Source of the DNA: Nocardia transvalensis
GTDB lineage: Bacteria; Actinomycetota; Actinomycetes; Mycobacteriales; Mycobacteriaceae
NCBI RefSeq assembly: GCF_015477765.1
Contig: NZ_JADLQQ010000003.1
Span: 434,001-498,000 of the forward strand
Direction: 5' to 3'
DNA: 64,000 nucleotides
In this document: positions 42,512 to 51,198 of the stretch, piece by piece
Numbering within the stretch: position 1 is the stretch's first letter
Layout: each line of letters begins with the position of its first letter
Notes under the pieces: generated by a model
The model's database searches: none
What the model saw: only the letters and a program-made list of their open reading frames with translations
Told to the model about the DNA's origin: nothing
Made by a program: the position numbers and the translations under genes

Positions 42512-42967
42512 TCACTCGGCGGCGACGACCTGCAGCTCGACCTTGGCACTCACGTCCGGGTGCAGGTGCACCACGACGGCGTGCTTGCCGGTGGTCTTGA
42601 TGTGCGCCTTCGGCAGCTCGATGCTGCGCTTGTCGACGACCGGGCCGCCGGCGGTCTTGATGGCGCCCGCGACGTCGGCCGCGGTGACCGAGCCGAACAG
42701 CTTGCCGGTGCCGGCGGTCTTCACCGACAGCGAGACATCGGACAGGCCCTCGATGGCCTGCTTGAGCTCGTTGGCGTGGTCGAGGTCGCGCACGCGGCGG
42801 GCGTCCTGGGCCCGACGGATGCCCTCGACCTGCTTCTGTGCGCCCTTGGTGGCGGGGATCGCCAGGCCGCGCGGCAGCAGGAAGTTGCGGCCGTAACCGT
42901 CCTTGACCTCCACGGTGTCGCCGGGGGCACCGAGGTTGTCCACATCAGCGGTCAGAATCAGCTTCAT
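42512..42967 (-). CDS. rplI: 50S ribosomal protein L9
   Basis: This 151-residue protein has the L9 N-domain signature [20 protein letters not shown] and full C-domain. It binds 23S rRNA at the base of the L1 stalk. It is the last gene of the rpsF-ssb-rpsR-rplI operon, 16 bases after rpsR. Confidence 0.98.
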   Translation of the reverse strand: MKLILTADVDNLGAPGDTVEVKDGYGRNFLLPRGLAIPATKGAQKQVEGIRRAQDARRVRDLDHANELKQAIEGLSDVSLSVKTAGTGKLFGSVTAADVAGAIKTAGGPVVDKRSIELPKAHIKTTGKHAVVVHLHPDVSAKVELQVVAAE

Positions 42968-42983
42968 CGTGTGCCTCCCGTTC

Positions 42984-43235
42984 TCAGCGAGCCGTGGACA
43001 CGTACGGCAGCAGCGCCAACTCGCGGCTGTTCTTCACCGCGATGGCGATATCGCGCTGGTGCTGAACGCAGTTGCCGGTGACGCGGCGGGCACGGATCTT
43101 GCCGCGGTCGCTGACGTACTTGCGCAGCAGCGTCGTGTCCTTGTAGTCGATCTTGACCGTGCCGGACTTGCTCTCCTTGCAGAAGGCACACGCCTTCTTC
43201 TTCAGCACCTTTTCGCGCGCCGGTGCTTTGGCCAT
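42984..43235 (-). CDS. rpsR: 30S ribosomal protein S18
   Basis: This 83-residue protein has [20 protein letters not shown] and SRELALLPY as S18 signatures, and the zinc-type N-terminus CAFCKE with a further Cys in GNCVQH. This is the C+ (zinc) form that pairs with S6 on the platform. It lies 54 bases after ssb. Confidence 0.97.
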   Translation of the reverse strand: MAKAPAREKVLKKKACAFCKESKSGTVKIDYKDTTLLRKYVSDRGKIRARRVTGNCVQHQRDIAIAVKNSRELALLPYVSTAR

Positions 43236-43289
43236 TGTCTTACTCCGTAATTCCTGGGGGCCCGTGTGGCCCCGATGTGAAAGCCGTTG

Positions 43290-43820
43290 TCAGAACGGCG
43301 GTTCGTCGTCCATCTGGCCGCCCCCGAAGGAGCCGGCCGCGGGAGCGCTGCCCCACGGATCGTCGCCTGCGCTCTGAGCGCCGCGCGAGCCGCTGGAGCC
43401 ACCGAAGCCCCCACCACCACCGGAGCCGCCACCGAAGCCGCCGCCGCCACCACCGCGGGTGGTCTTGTTGACCTTGGCGGTGGCATACCGCAGGGAGGGA
43501 CCCACCTCGTCGACCTCGAGCTCGACGACCGTGCGCTTCTCACCCTCGCGGGTTTCGTAGGAGCGCTGCTTGAGCCGTCCGCTCACGATGACGCGAGCGC
43601 CTCGGGTCAGGCTTTCGGCGACATTCTCCGCGGCCTCACGCCAGATGTTGCAGCGCAGGAAAAGCGCCTCGCCGTCTTTCCATTCGTTGGTATTACGGTC
43701 GAACACGCGGGGCGTCGACGCGACGGTGAAATTCGCCACCGCCTGGCCCGCGGGCGTGAATCGAAGTTCCGGATCGGCCGTCAAATTTCCGATGACGGTG
43801 ATAACCGTGTCGCCTGCCAT
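43290..43820 (-). CDS. ssb: Single-stranded DNA-binding protein
   Basis: This 176-residue protein has an OB fold at 1-110 ([39 protein letters not shown]), a Gly-rich linker (about 122-160) and the acidic tip DDEPPF that recruits repair and replication partners. It is the second gene of the operon, as in mycobacteria. Confidence 0.98.
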   Translation of the reverse strand: MAGDTVITVIGNLTADPELRFTPAGQAVANFTVASTPRVFDRNTNEWKDGEALFLRCNIWREAAENVAESLTRGARVIVSGRLKQRSYETREGEKRTVVELEVDEVGPSLRYATAKVNKTTRGGGGGGFGGGSGGGGGFGGSSGSRGAQSAGDDPWGSAPAAGSFGGGQMDDEPPF

Positions 43821-43926
43821 GGTTCCTCCTGCTCTCCGGTGCAGTCCGCTGTAGCACTCGCCTGTTGCGCTAGAGCCTAGAGATAGGCACCGACGACTAC
43901 GAGGGCTGATTGCGGGGAGGTGGGGA

Positions 43927-44217
43927 TTACTTCTTGTCGTTGCGCAGCACCTTGGTGCGCAGCACCGACTCGTTCAGCCCCAGCTGACGGTCCAGCTCGC
44001 TCACCGTGGCGGGCTCGGCGGTCAGATCGACGACCGCGTAAATGCCTTCGCTCTGCTTGTTGATCTCGTAGGCCAGACGACGGCGGCCCCACAGATCGAC
44101 CTTGTCGATCTTGCCACCCTGCTGGGAGACCACACTGAGCATCTTGTCCAGGTTCGGACCGACGGTGCGCTCGTCCAGGTTCGGATCGAGAATGACCATC
44201 ACTTCGTAATGACGCAC
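43927..44217 (-). CDS. rpsF: 30S ribosomal protein S6
   Basis: This 96-residue protein has the S6 signatures [11 protein letters not shown] and [20 protein letters not shown] start at 44217 follows a near-perfect AGGAGGTGAT. It is the first gene of the operon and normally dimerises with S18 to bind 16S rRNA. Confidence 0.97.
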   Translation of the reverse strand: MRHYEVMVILDPNLDERTVGPNLDKMLSVVSQQGGKIDKVDLWGRRRLAYEINKQSEGIYAVVDLTAEPATVSELDRQLGLNESVLRTKVLRNDKK

Positions 44218-44227
44218 GGGAACCCAT

Positions 44228-44300
44228 CACCTCCTGTGGACTAAGGACGGCCCACGGACGGTCCGTGGGCAGGAGGGTCGTTGCGTCAGCAACCCGACAA
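44228..44300 (-). promoter_or_regulatory. rpsF leader with hairpin directly before the ribosome site
   Basis: The arms GCCCACGGAC (44250-44259) and GTCCGTGGGC (44261-44270) form a strong hairpin about 20 bases upstream of the AGGAGGTGAT of rpsF. A small GTTGC-GTCA-GCAAC stem follows at 44279-44292. The position and the CCG-rich flank are reminiscent of the S6:S18-binding mRNA element; I could not confirm its consensus. Confidence 0.45.
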
Positions 44301-44452
44301 GGCTACATGAACGGTCCTTCACCAGCGAAATCGATCCCCACCGGTGGGGAATGCGGGCGATGGCCGGGTATGGCACATATCGTGGTGGCCATGTCGAACC
44401 GACCCGCCGCCCGCGTCGCCGTCCCGGCGGGAGCGATGGGGCAGGAGGCAGT

Positions 44453-45844
44453 GTGCGCCGCCGCCTAGCCTTCCGCAGCGAGCGCGCATCCGGCACACCG
44501 CGACCGGTGGGCCGGGTCGCGGCGGCGAGTGCGCTGCTGCTGTGCGGGGTGACGCTGGTGTTCGCCTATCTCAACAAGGCGCGCTGCGCCGGAGGGCCGT
44601 TCACCGAGGACGGCCGGAGCGAACTGTTCGACCGCGTCAAGGACTCCGATGTCTGTTATTCCGACATCCAGTTCCTGTGGCTCGGCCGCGATATCAACGA
44701 GCACGTCTTCCCCTACATCAGCGGCGGCATCACACCCGACGGCACGCTGACCGGCGGCGCCGTGGAATATCCGGTGCTCAGCGGGCTGCTGATGTGGCTC
44801 GGGGCGGCGGGTGCGGACAACGACGCCGCGTTCCTGTTGCACTCGGCGCTGCTGCTGGCGCCGTTCGCCCTGCTGACGGCGTGGATGCTGGGCCGGCTGT
44901 CGGGGTCGGCCGCGCTGCTGTGGTCGGTGGGTCCGCCGCTGGTGCTCTACGCCTTCCACAACTGGGAACTGCCCGTGGTGTGCACGGCGGTGGCGGCCGT
45001 GTACGTGGTCACCGTGCCGACCCGATATTCCTTGCGGGCCAGAGCGATCGCGGCCGCGGTGCTGCTGGGGATCGGCTTCTGCCTGAAGCTGTATCCGGGC
45101 ATCTTCGTCCTCCCGCTGGCGCTGTATGTGCTGGTCCGGGCGGGCCATGGCGATGATCGGCGGCGCTACGACGTGCGCGGGGCGCTGGCCGTGGTGGGTG
45201 CGGCCGTGGCCACGGTGGTGGCGATCAATCTGCCGTTCGCGCTGGCCGGTTACGACGGCTGGCGGGCCTCCATCACGTTCCAGCAGTTGCGGCAGGCCGA
45301 TATCACCACCAACTCGATTTGGTACTGGGGTCTTCGGCCGATGTTCGGCGACACCCCGGGGGCCGAGGAGTCGTTCCAGGACGTGGTGTCGACGGCCTCG
45401 CCCCTGCTGGTGGTGCTCGCCTTCGCCGTGGCCGTGTGGCTCGGGTGGAAGCGGTATACGAACGGCGGCCCGTTCCCGTGGGTCGGGGTCAGCGCCTCGA
45501 TGCTGTGTGGATTCCTGTTGTTCCACAAGGTGCATTCACCCCAATACACGCTGTGGCTGATTCCGTTCCTGGTGCTGCTCGAGGTGCCGTGGTCGGCGAT
45601 CGGACTGTATCTGCTGGCCGATGCCGCCATCGGCGTCGGCGTGTTCCGCTACTTCTATGCGCTGGGCAGCGGTGCGCCCGCGGAGCTCGACGAGCACGTC
45701 GTGCAGTTCGGGGTGTGGGGTCGCGCGATTCTGCTGGTGCTGTTCTTCTTCCTGTTCCCGCGTGCCGAGATGCGCGGGCAGCGCAAGGAGCCGCCGCCCG
45801 TTCCCCGGTACGAACCGGGCGAATTGGTCTCGGCGGCGCACTGA
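44453..45844 (+). CDS. DUF2029/GT87-type membrane glycosyltransferase-like protein
   Basis: This 463-residue polytopic protein has at least nine helices and the DUF2029 (GT87) pattern: YVVTVPTRY region, FHNWELPVVC, GFCLKLYPGIFVLPLAL, VHSPQYTLWLIPF. GT87 enzymes transfer mannose from polyprenyl-phosphate donors on the outer face of the membrane. CAGGAGG precedes GTG 44453, and sequence before it has no homology. It is divergent from rpsF and is a paralogue of the gene at 51199. Confidence 0.82.
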   Translation: MRRRLAFRSERASGTPRPVGRVAAASALLLCGVTLVFAYLNKARCAGGPFTEDGRSELFDRVKDSDVCYSDIQFLWLGRDINEHVFPYISGGITPDGTLTGGAVEYPVLSGLLMWLGAAGADNDAAFLLHSALLLAPFALLTAWMLGRLSGSAALLWSVGPPLVLYAFHNWELPVVCTAVAAVYVVTVPTRYSLRARAIAAAVLLGIGFCLKLYPGIFVLPLALYVLVRAGHGDDRRRYDVRGALAVVGAAVATVVAINLPFALAGYDGWRASITFQQLRQADITTNSIWYWGLRPMFGDTPGAEESFQDVVSTASPLLVVLAFAVAVWLGWKRYTNGGPFPWVGVSASMLCGFLLFHKVHSPQYTLWLIPFLVLLEVPWSAIGLYLLADAAIGVGVFRYFYALGSGAPAELDEHVVQFGVWGRAILLVLFFFLFPRAEMRGQRKEPPPVPRYEPGELVSAAH

Positions 45845-45845
45845 T

Positions 45846-46382
45846 TCACTTCGTGCGCCGGGCGCGGAATGCCGCACTCTTGGCGCGGTTGCCGCAGCGC
45901 GTCATATCGCACCAGCGCCGCGAGCCGGCGCGGGAGGTGTCGACGTAGAGGCGGGTGCAGACGCCCTGTTCACACTCCTTGATCCGCGTGCGGTCCGGGC
46001 CGCCGAGCAGTTCGACCGCGGCGCGGGCGATGGCCGCCAGCGCGGCGCCCACGTCGCCGGTGCGTCGTACCGTCGCGTCGGCCTCCAGCATCACACTCGG
46101 CGGATCGCCCGCGGCGAACTCGTTGATCAGTGCCCGGTCGTCCGCGTCGTACGGCTGACCGTGCCGGGCGGCCGAGGCCAGTCGGTAGGCGGCCTCGCGG
46201 AGCTCGACGGCGCGGCGCAGGGTCGTCGTATCGCAGTCGGGCTCGGCGTCGAGTAGTCCGGCGGCGACCAGCCACCGGGCCAGATCCTGCGGGGTGACCA
46301 GCCGTTCCCTGCTCTCGGTGGTGCGCGTGTGGAGCGTGCCCGCGAAGTCCAGGGCGAGGTTCCCGCTGACGAAGGTGAACAT
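45846..46382 (-). CDS. CGNR zinc-finger regulator (ABATE domain)
   Basis: This 178-residue protein has an N-terminal ABATE-type domain (FVSGNLALDFAGTLHTR) and a C-terminal CGNR zinc finger (WCDMTRCGNRAKSAAFRARR, with upstream CTRLYVD). Such proteins are putative stress-linked transcription regulators. It is divergent from the EamA transporter with 83 bases between, so it likely controls it. ATG 46382 has GGGAGG abutting; an upstream start cannot be excluded. Confidence 0.86.
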   Translation of the reverse strand: MFTFVSGNLALDFAGTLHTRTTESRERLVTPQDLARWLVAAGLLDAEPDCDTTTLRRAVELREAAYRLASAARHGQPYDADDRALINEFAAGDPPSVMLEADATVRRTGDVGAALAAIARAAVELLGGPDRTRIKECEQGVCTRLYVDTSRAGSRRWCDMTRCGNRAKSAAFRARRTK

Positions 46383-46465
46383 CCTCCCATAGTAACCGGC
46401 TTGACAGGTTATCGACGTCGATGCCACGGTGATAACCGTTCTAGGTGGTTAGTTACGGAGGGTGT

Positions 46466-47401
46466 GTGAAGACTCGAGTGCTGGACGTGGCCGCGCCGAC
46501 GGCGTTCGTCCTGATGTGGAGCAGTGCTTTCGTCGTCGGGATCATCGGCGTGGGCGCCGCCCCTCCGCTGCTGGTGTTGTTCGCCCGGTTCGGACTCGCC
46601 GGTGTGGCACTGACGCTGTACGCCTTGGCGGTGCGTGCCGCCTGGCCGCGCGGTGCGCAGTTGGGTCACACGGTGGTGGTCGGCCTGCTGATGCAGCTGA
46701 TTCAATTCGCCGCGTTCTACACGGCCATGGCCGATCATGTGTCCGCCGCGGTGATTTCCCTTGTGCAAGGGCTGAATCCGGTGGTGATCGCGCTGTTCGC
46801 CGGTCGCGTGCTCGGGGAGGTCGTGACCCCGCGGCAATGGCTGGGATTCGGGATCGGCGGTGTCGGAGTCGGCTTGGCCGTGGCCGATCAAACGGCGTTC
46901 TCGGTGGCCGGACTGGTGTTCTGCGTCATCGGTCTGCTGGGGTTGAGCCTGGGGACGGTGTATCAGAAGCGATTCACCCCCACTGTCGATTCACGGTCGG
47001 CGACGGCGGTGCACGTGCTGGTCAGTACGCCCTTCGCGGGCGTAATGGCCTTGGCGCACCACGATTTTCACGTCGAGCATCCAGGCCGCTTGGCCGCCGC
47101 ACTGCTGTGGATGGTGCTGGTGAATTCGATGGGCGCATTCCTGCTGTTGAATTCGATGCTGGGGCGCTGGGACACCACCCGGGTGGGCAAGCTGTTCTTC
47201 GCCATCCCCGCGGTGACCGCCGTGATGGCCTGGCTGGTGATCGATCAGCCCTTGCGGCCGTTGACGATTGCCGGGCTCGGTGTGGGCGTGCTCGGGATGG
47301 TGCTCGCGTCCCGGCGTGCCGCCCACGGCGAGCCGACCACGTCGCTGGGCGAGGGTCCCGGCGAGCCCGCGAAGGCCAGAGTCCCGGTGGCCGCGCGCTG
47401 A
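46466..47401 (+). CDS. EamA-family exporter
   Basis: This 311-residue protein has two EamA halves and ten predicted helices (AAPTAFVLMWSSAFVVGIIG at the start). Family members export small metabolites. GGAGG precedes GTG 46466. It is divergent from the CGNR regulator and convergent with the MerR gene. Confidence 0.87.
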   Translation: MKTRVLDVAAPTAFVLMWSSAFVVGIIGVGAAPPLLVLFARFGLAGVALTLYALAVRAAWPRGAQLGHTVVVGLLMQLIQFAAFYTAMADHVSAAVISLVQGLNPVVIALFAGRVLGEVVTPRQWLGFGIGGVGVGLAVADQTAFSVAGLVFCVIGLLGLSLGTVYQKRFTPTVDSRSATAVHVLVSTPFAGVMALAHHDFHVEHPGRLAAALLWMVLVNSMGAFLLLNSMLGRWDTTRVGKLFFAIPAVTAVMAWLVIDQPLRPLTIAGLGVGVLGMVLASRRAAHGEPTTSLGEGPGEPAKARVPVAAR

Positions 47402-47470
47402 CCGTCCGGCACGCAAAAGGCGGCATTCCGGATCGCCGCCGATCCGCACCCGGGTCGGCGGCGAGGCATG

Positions 47471-47851
47471 TCACCGTTCCCCGTGCGCGAAATCCTCACC
47501 GTGTGCCGCGCGAATCACCCCGTCCAGCACCTCGCGCGTGCGGTGCAGATCCTTGATGGAGGCATCGATCCGATCGCGTTCGGCCTCGAGCGTTTCGGTC
47601 AGCAGGGTCGTCGCGAGGGCGTTCGGAGTGCCGTCGGAGTCGTGGATGCACGGCAGCAATTGGGCAACGGTGCGGCTGTGCAGCCCGGCGGCGAACATCT
47701 CCTGGATGCGAATCACCCGATCCACGGCCGCTTCCGGATACTCGCGCTGTCCGCCCGACGTGCGGGTGGACGCCAGCAGTCCCTGACTCTCGTAGTAGCG
47801 CAGCGACCGGACGCTCACTCCGGTGCGTTTCGCCAGCTCACCGATGCGCAC
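47471..47851 (-). CDS. MerR-family transcriptional regulator
   Basis: This 126-residue protein has the MerR winged helix RIGELAKRTGVSVRSLRYYE and a C-terminal dimerisation helix; no metal-binding Cys cluster is present. AAGGAG precedes GTG 47851, so the longer start at 47875 is unlikely. It is divergent from the old-yellow-enzyme gene with a perfect dyad between. Confidence 0.9.
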   Translation of the reverse strand: MRIGELAKRTGVSVRSLRYYESQGLLASTRTSGGQREYPEAAVDRVIRIQEMFAAGLHSRTVAQLLPCIHDSDGTPNALATTLLTETLEAERDRIDASIKDLHRTREVLDGVIRAAHGEDFAHGER

Positions 47852-47862
47852 GGTTTCGCTCC

Positions 47863-47894
47863 TTGCACCTGACATTGATGTCAGGTTCTACGGT
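47863..47894 (+). promoter_or_regulatory. MerR operator and stretched-spacer promoter of the OYE gene
   Basis: ACCTGACAT-TG-ATGTCAGGT (47867-47886) is a perfect 20-bp dyad. It lies between a TTGCAC-like -35 (47863) and a TACGGT-like -10 (47889), a spacer of about 20 bases, longer than the normal 17. That geometry is typical of promoters activated by MerR proteins through DNA distortion. Confidence 0.75.
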
Positions 47895-47900
47895 ACGCCC

Positions 47901-49040
47901 ATGTTGCTGCTGACCGAATATCGCACTCGTCACCTCGACCTCCCCAATCGGGTGGTGATGGCGCCGATGACCCGCCTGCGCTCGCTGTCGGACGGCTCGC
48001 CCACCGCGGACGTCGCCGACTACTATGCCCAGCGGGTCGCGGCGGGACTCATTGTCTCCGAAGGCATCTGGCCGCACACCACCGGACAGAGCGAAGCCTG
48101 GGTGCCCGGCCTGCAGACGGCGGCCCACGTGGCCGCCTGGCGTCGGGTCACCGATGCGGTGCATGCCGCCGGTGGGCGAATCTTCGCGCAGCTCATGCAC
48201 GGTGGCCGCAAGGGACACCCGCTGGCCCGCATCGACGGCACGCTGCCCGCGGGCCCCTCGGCGGTCTCCGATGGTGACGTATTGCATTTGCTCGACGGCG
48301 GTAAAGCGGCGTCGCTCACTCCGCGCGCGATGACCGGTGCCGACATCGGCGCCGCGGTCGAACACTATGCGGCCGCCGCGGCCAATGCGCTGTCCGCCGG
48401 TTTCGACGGTGTCGAAATCCACGGCGCCAACAGTTATCTGATTCACCAATTCCTCGCCGACAACACCAACCTGCGCACCGACGAATTCGGCGGATCGATC
48501 GAGAATCGGATGCGTTTCCCGCTCGCGGTCGTCGATGCCGTTGCCGCCGTGGCCGGTTCGCATCGAACCGCCATCCGGCTGTCTCCCGGCAATCCGCAAT
48601 TCGGTATGCGCGAGGACGATCCGGCGCCGCTGTACCGCGCGCTCGTCGCGGAATTGGACGGCCGCGAGCTGGCCTATCTGCACCTGACCGACAACGATGC
48701 CTATCCGGCACTGGCCGATCTGCGCCCGCGCTGGCGCGGCACGCTGATTGCGAACGTCGGGGAGAATCGGGAGCCGACCTCCGCGGCCGCCGCCGAACGG
48801 GCGCTGCGCGAGGGATACGCCGATCTGGTGTCGTTCGGGCGCGCTTTCATCGCCAATCCCGATCTGGTGCACCGAATCACGAACGATCTTCCGCTCGCCG
48901 CTATTCGCAACGACGTCCTTTACGGCCGGACCGCGACCGGCTATACGGATTACCCGTCCTGGAGTGCGATCCCGGAAGCGGCAAGTTCCGTCTTCCGAAG
49001 TGGCGCCAGCAACGTTGACCGACGAGTAGCAACTTCGTAG
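47901..49040 (+). CDS. Old-yellow-enzyme-type ene-reductase
   Basis: This 379-residue FMN barrel starts LTEYRTRHLDLPNRVVMAPMTRLRS. The EIHGANSYLIHQFLAD motif holds the substrate His/Asn pair, followed by TDEFGGSIENRMRFPL. It reduces activated alkenes or nitroesters, often electrophilic stressors. ATG 47901 follows the MerR operator, which should induce it. Confidence 0.92.
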   Translation: MLLLTEYRTRHLDLPNRVVMAPMTRLRSLSDGSPTADVADYYAQRVAAGLIVSEGIWPHTTGQSEAWVPGLQTAAHVAAWRRVTDAVHAAGGRIFAQLMHGGRKGHPLARIDGTLPAGPSAVSDGDVLHLLDGGKAASLTPRAMTGADIGAAVEHYAAAAANALSAGFDGVEIHGANSYLIHQFLADNTNLRTDEFGGSIENRMRFPLAVVDAVAAVAGSHRTAIRLSPGNPQFGMREDDPAPLYRALVAELDGRELAYLHLTDNDAYPALADLRPRWRGTLIANVGENREPTSAAAAERALREGYADLVSFGRAFIANPDLVHRITNDLPLAAIRNDVLYGRTATGYTDYPSWSAIPEAASSVFRSGASNVDRRVATS

Positions 49041-49134
49041 CGATACATCGGGATTTTGAGCCGAACACGAAACGAAGAACACAAAACGACAGGATCGTGA
49101 GAATTGGGGCAGCCAGCCGCTACGCTCCCCCTCT

Positions 49135-49926
49135 ATGACCCCGATCTCATCGGAGGCATCGGTCGATGCCGACGCTCACGAGCCCGAGCGACGGCATCGA
49201 CCTGCCTGGAAACAGCGGTTGATCTCCTTCAGGCCCGGGCCGTTGCACGCGTCGGCAATCGTTTCCTGCGTGGTGGCATACAAATCTTTCGAGATGTCGT
49301 ACGCCGCACTGCACGACCTCGCGGTGCGCAATCTCGTGGCGCCGCAGCTGGCCGCCAATGTTCCCATAGTGACCGATGGGCTAATGGTCGGATCCATCAT
49401 CGCCACCGCCTCCTTCCGCAAAGGCGGGTTGGGTTGGTGGTACGCAACGGGCTTGTTCGTGTTGTCGACTCTGCTGTCGGTGGCGGGAAATATCGAATAT
49501 GCCCGAGAGATCGGTGGCGACATCGTGTCGGTGAGCATCTACGCCGGCATGCCCATGACAATGATGTTCGCCGTGCACCTCACGCTGATGCTGTGGAATC
49601 GGCGGCAGGATCGCAAGCCGCGCACCGTCGCCCAGGAACTCCCCGAGCCCGTCCGGGCCCATGAAACCGCGCAGAACCACGAGTCCGCCGAGACCTGCGA
49701 GACGACACGGCATCTCGACACCGAGCCGATCCATGCATTCGGCGAACCGGACTCGGACGACTTGCCCGTGCCGGATATGTTCGACATGTCCGATCTTCCG
49801 ACCGAGCCGGAGCGCAAACCCTTTCTCGGTCCATTCATTGCCGCCCCGCTCACCGAGCCCCGCCGCTACCCGCCCGCGGCGACGGTGGACAACCGTAGCC
49901 TCGTGCACACGAGCGCACCGCTGTAG
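49135..49926 (+). CDS. DUF2637-like membrane protein
   Basis: This 263-residue protein has three or four N-terminal helices (ASAIVSCVVAYKSFEMSYAAL, IVTDGLMVGSIIATASFRKG, ATGLFVLSTLLSVAGNIEYA). The segment GLMVGSII..NIEYA matches the DUF2637 (actinomycete mobile-element) group. A long polar tail of about 100 residues follows, rich in acidic residues and Pro. Function unknown. No Shine-Dalgarno precedes ATG 49135. The next gene follows in the same direction. Confidence 0.75.
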   Translation: MTPISSEASVDADAHEPERRHRPAWKQRLISFRPGPLHASAIVSCVVAYKSFEMSYAALHDLAVRNLVAPQLAANVPIVTDGLMVGSIIATASFRKGGLGWWYATGLFVLSTLLSVAGNIEYAREIGGDIVSVSIYAGMPMTMMFAVHLTLMLWNRRQDRKPRTVAQELPEPVRAHETAQNHESAETCETTRHLDTEPIHAFGEPDSDDLPVPDMFDMSDLPTEPERKPFLGPFIAAPLTEPRRYPPAATVDNRSLVHTSAPL

Positions 49927-49969
49927 TACCCGTCCAGTCCTTCCGAATTCTCATCGAGGGAGCCGACTC

Positions 49970-50398
49970 ATGTCGTCAAACGTTGGGCAGTACCAGGATA
50001 TGGGGCAATATCGCGAATTGGCAGGCCGATTGGCGTCGATCATGCAATCCGGTCCCGAACGAGCCGGGGCGCTCAATCAGTTCATCGAGGCGGTGTCGAA
50101 TCCGCAGATGTTCACCGATATGTTGATCGCCTACGCCGGGCGCTGGTTCAACGAGACCGGCGGGGCGTCGGTACTTCTCGGCCCGGAGATGTTCTGGGCG
50201 CTGTCGGCACCGGATGCGCCGGTCGGCAATTCCCTTGCCGCCGAGATGGCGACCTATGCCGAGGGCAGCATCAGCGGCGGCGAGCGCAATCGCAAGATGC
50301 TGCTGATCTGCCTGCTCGAACATCTCGCCCAGAATCAGTGGCAGGCCGCCACGGCCGGTCTCGCCGAACCGCGGATCAGTACCAACGGGTTGGTCTGA
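49970..50398 (+). CDS. Conserved hypothetical helical protein
   Basis: This 142-residue protein is mostly helical, with no recognised domain (SVLLGPEMFWALSAPDAPVG, ERNRKMLLICLLEHL). GAGGGAG precedes the ATG by seven bases, supporting the start. It lies 43 bases after the DUF2637 gene and is convergent with the PEP-mutase gene. Confidence 0.65.
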   Translation: MSSNVGQYQDMGQYRELAGRLASIMQSGPERAGALNQFIEAVSNPQMFTDMLIAYAGRWFNETGGASVLLGPEMFWALSAPDAPVGNSLAAEMATYAEGSISGGERNRKMLLICLLEHLAQNQWQAATAGLAEPRISTNGLV

Positions 50399-50404
50399 GC
50401 CGTC

Positions 50405-51157
50405 TCAGTGCCAGCGTTCCAGCAGCCGATTCGCCTCGGCCGCCAGCGCTCGCTGCAAAAAGGGGCCGAAACTGACGCGGGCGACACCTAGTTCGGCGAA
50501 CCAGGCGCGGCCGCCGCTGTCGGGCGGGGCGATGGCATTGACCGGCAGCGGCAGTTCCGTGCACAGCCGACGCAGGATGTCGGCGTCGCGCGTGCCGACC
50601 GGATACAACACGTCGGCACCGGCCTCGGCGGCCAGGAGCAGGCGGGCGATGACACGCTCGACGCGGTCGGCGGCATCCCCGTCCTGGCGCAGGAAAAGGT
50701 CGGTGCGGGCGTTGATCACCACATGCACACCACTGCTGTCGGCGGCCCGGCGTAGCTCGCCGACGAATTCGGCATGCTCCTGCGGCTCGCGCAGCCGTCC
50801 GCCCTCGCTGTGGACGGTGTCCTCGATATTGAGTCCGATCGCGCCTGCCTCGAGCAGACCGTCGATCAGCTGCGCGGGCTTCAACCCGTAACCGGATTCG
50901 ATATCCACCGAGACGGGAACGTCGACGGCCGAGGTGATTTCGCGAACACGGGCCATCGCCTCCGCGTAGGTCATCCCCTCCCGATCGGATTTGCCCAGCG
51001 AATCGGCCAGCGGATGGCTGCCCACCGTGAGACCCGAGAACCCGGCCTCCTGGGCCAGTTTCGCCGACCATGCGTCCCAGACCGTCGGCAGGATCACGGG
51101 ATCCCCGGGTCGGTGCAGGCTCAGGAAGGTGGTTGCCTTCTCGCTCAGCGTGCTCAT
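50405..51157 (-). CDS. Isocitrate lyase/PEP mutase superfamily protein
   Basis: This 250-residue barrel protein has DVPVSVDIESGYG with the metal Asp and IGLNIEDTVH with its partner acid, and NARTDLFLR. This is the short PEP-mutase/methylisocitrate-lyase-like group in which isocitrate lyase catalytic Cys is usually absent. It makes or breaks C-C or P-C bonds in 2-oxo acids; the substrate is unknown. GGAAGGAT precedes the ATG. Confidence 0.85.
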   Translation of the reverse strand: MSTLSEKATTFLSLHRPGDPVILPTVWDAWSAKLAQEAGFSGLTVGSHPLADSLGKSDREGMTYAEAMARVREITSAVDVPVSVDIESGYGLKPAQLIDGLLEAGAIGLNIEDTVHSEGGRLREPQEHAEFVGELRRAADSSGVHVVINARTDLFLRQDGDAADRVERVIARLLLAAEAGADVLYPVGTRDADILRRLCTELPLPVNAIAPPDSGGRAWFAELGVARVSFGPFLQRALAAEANRLLERWH

Positions 51158-51198
51158 GGCTCGATCCTTCCGTACGGGACCGCTCCCGCGCCAGGGTG

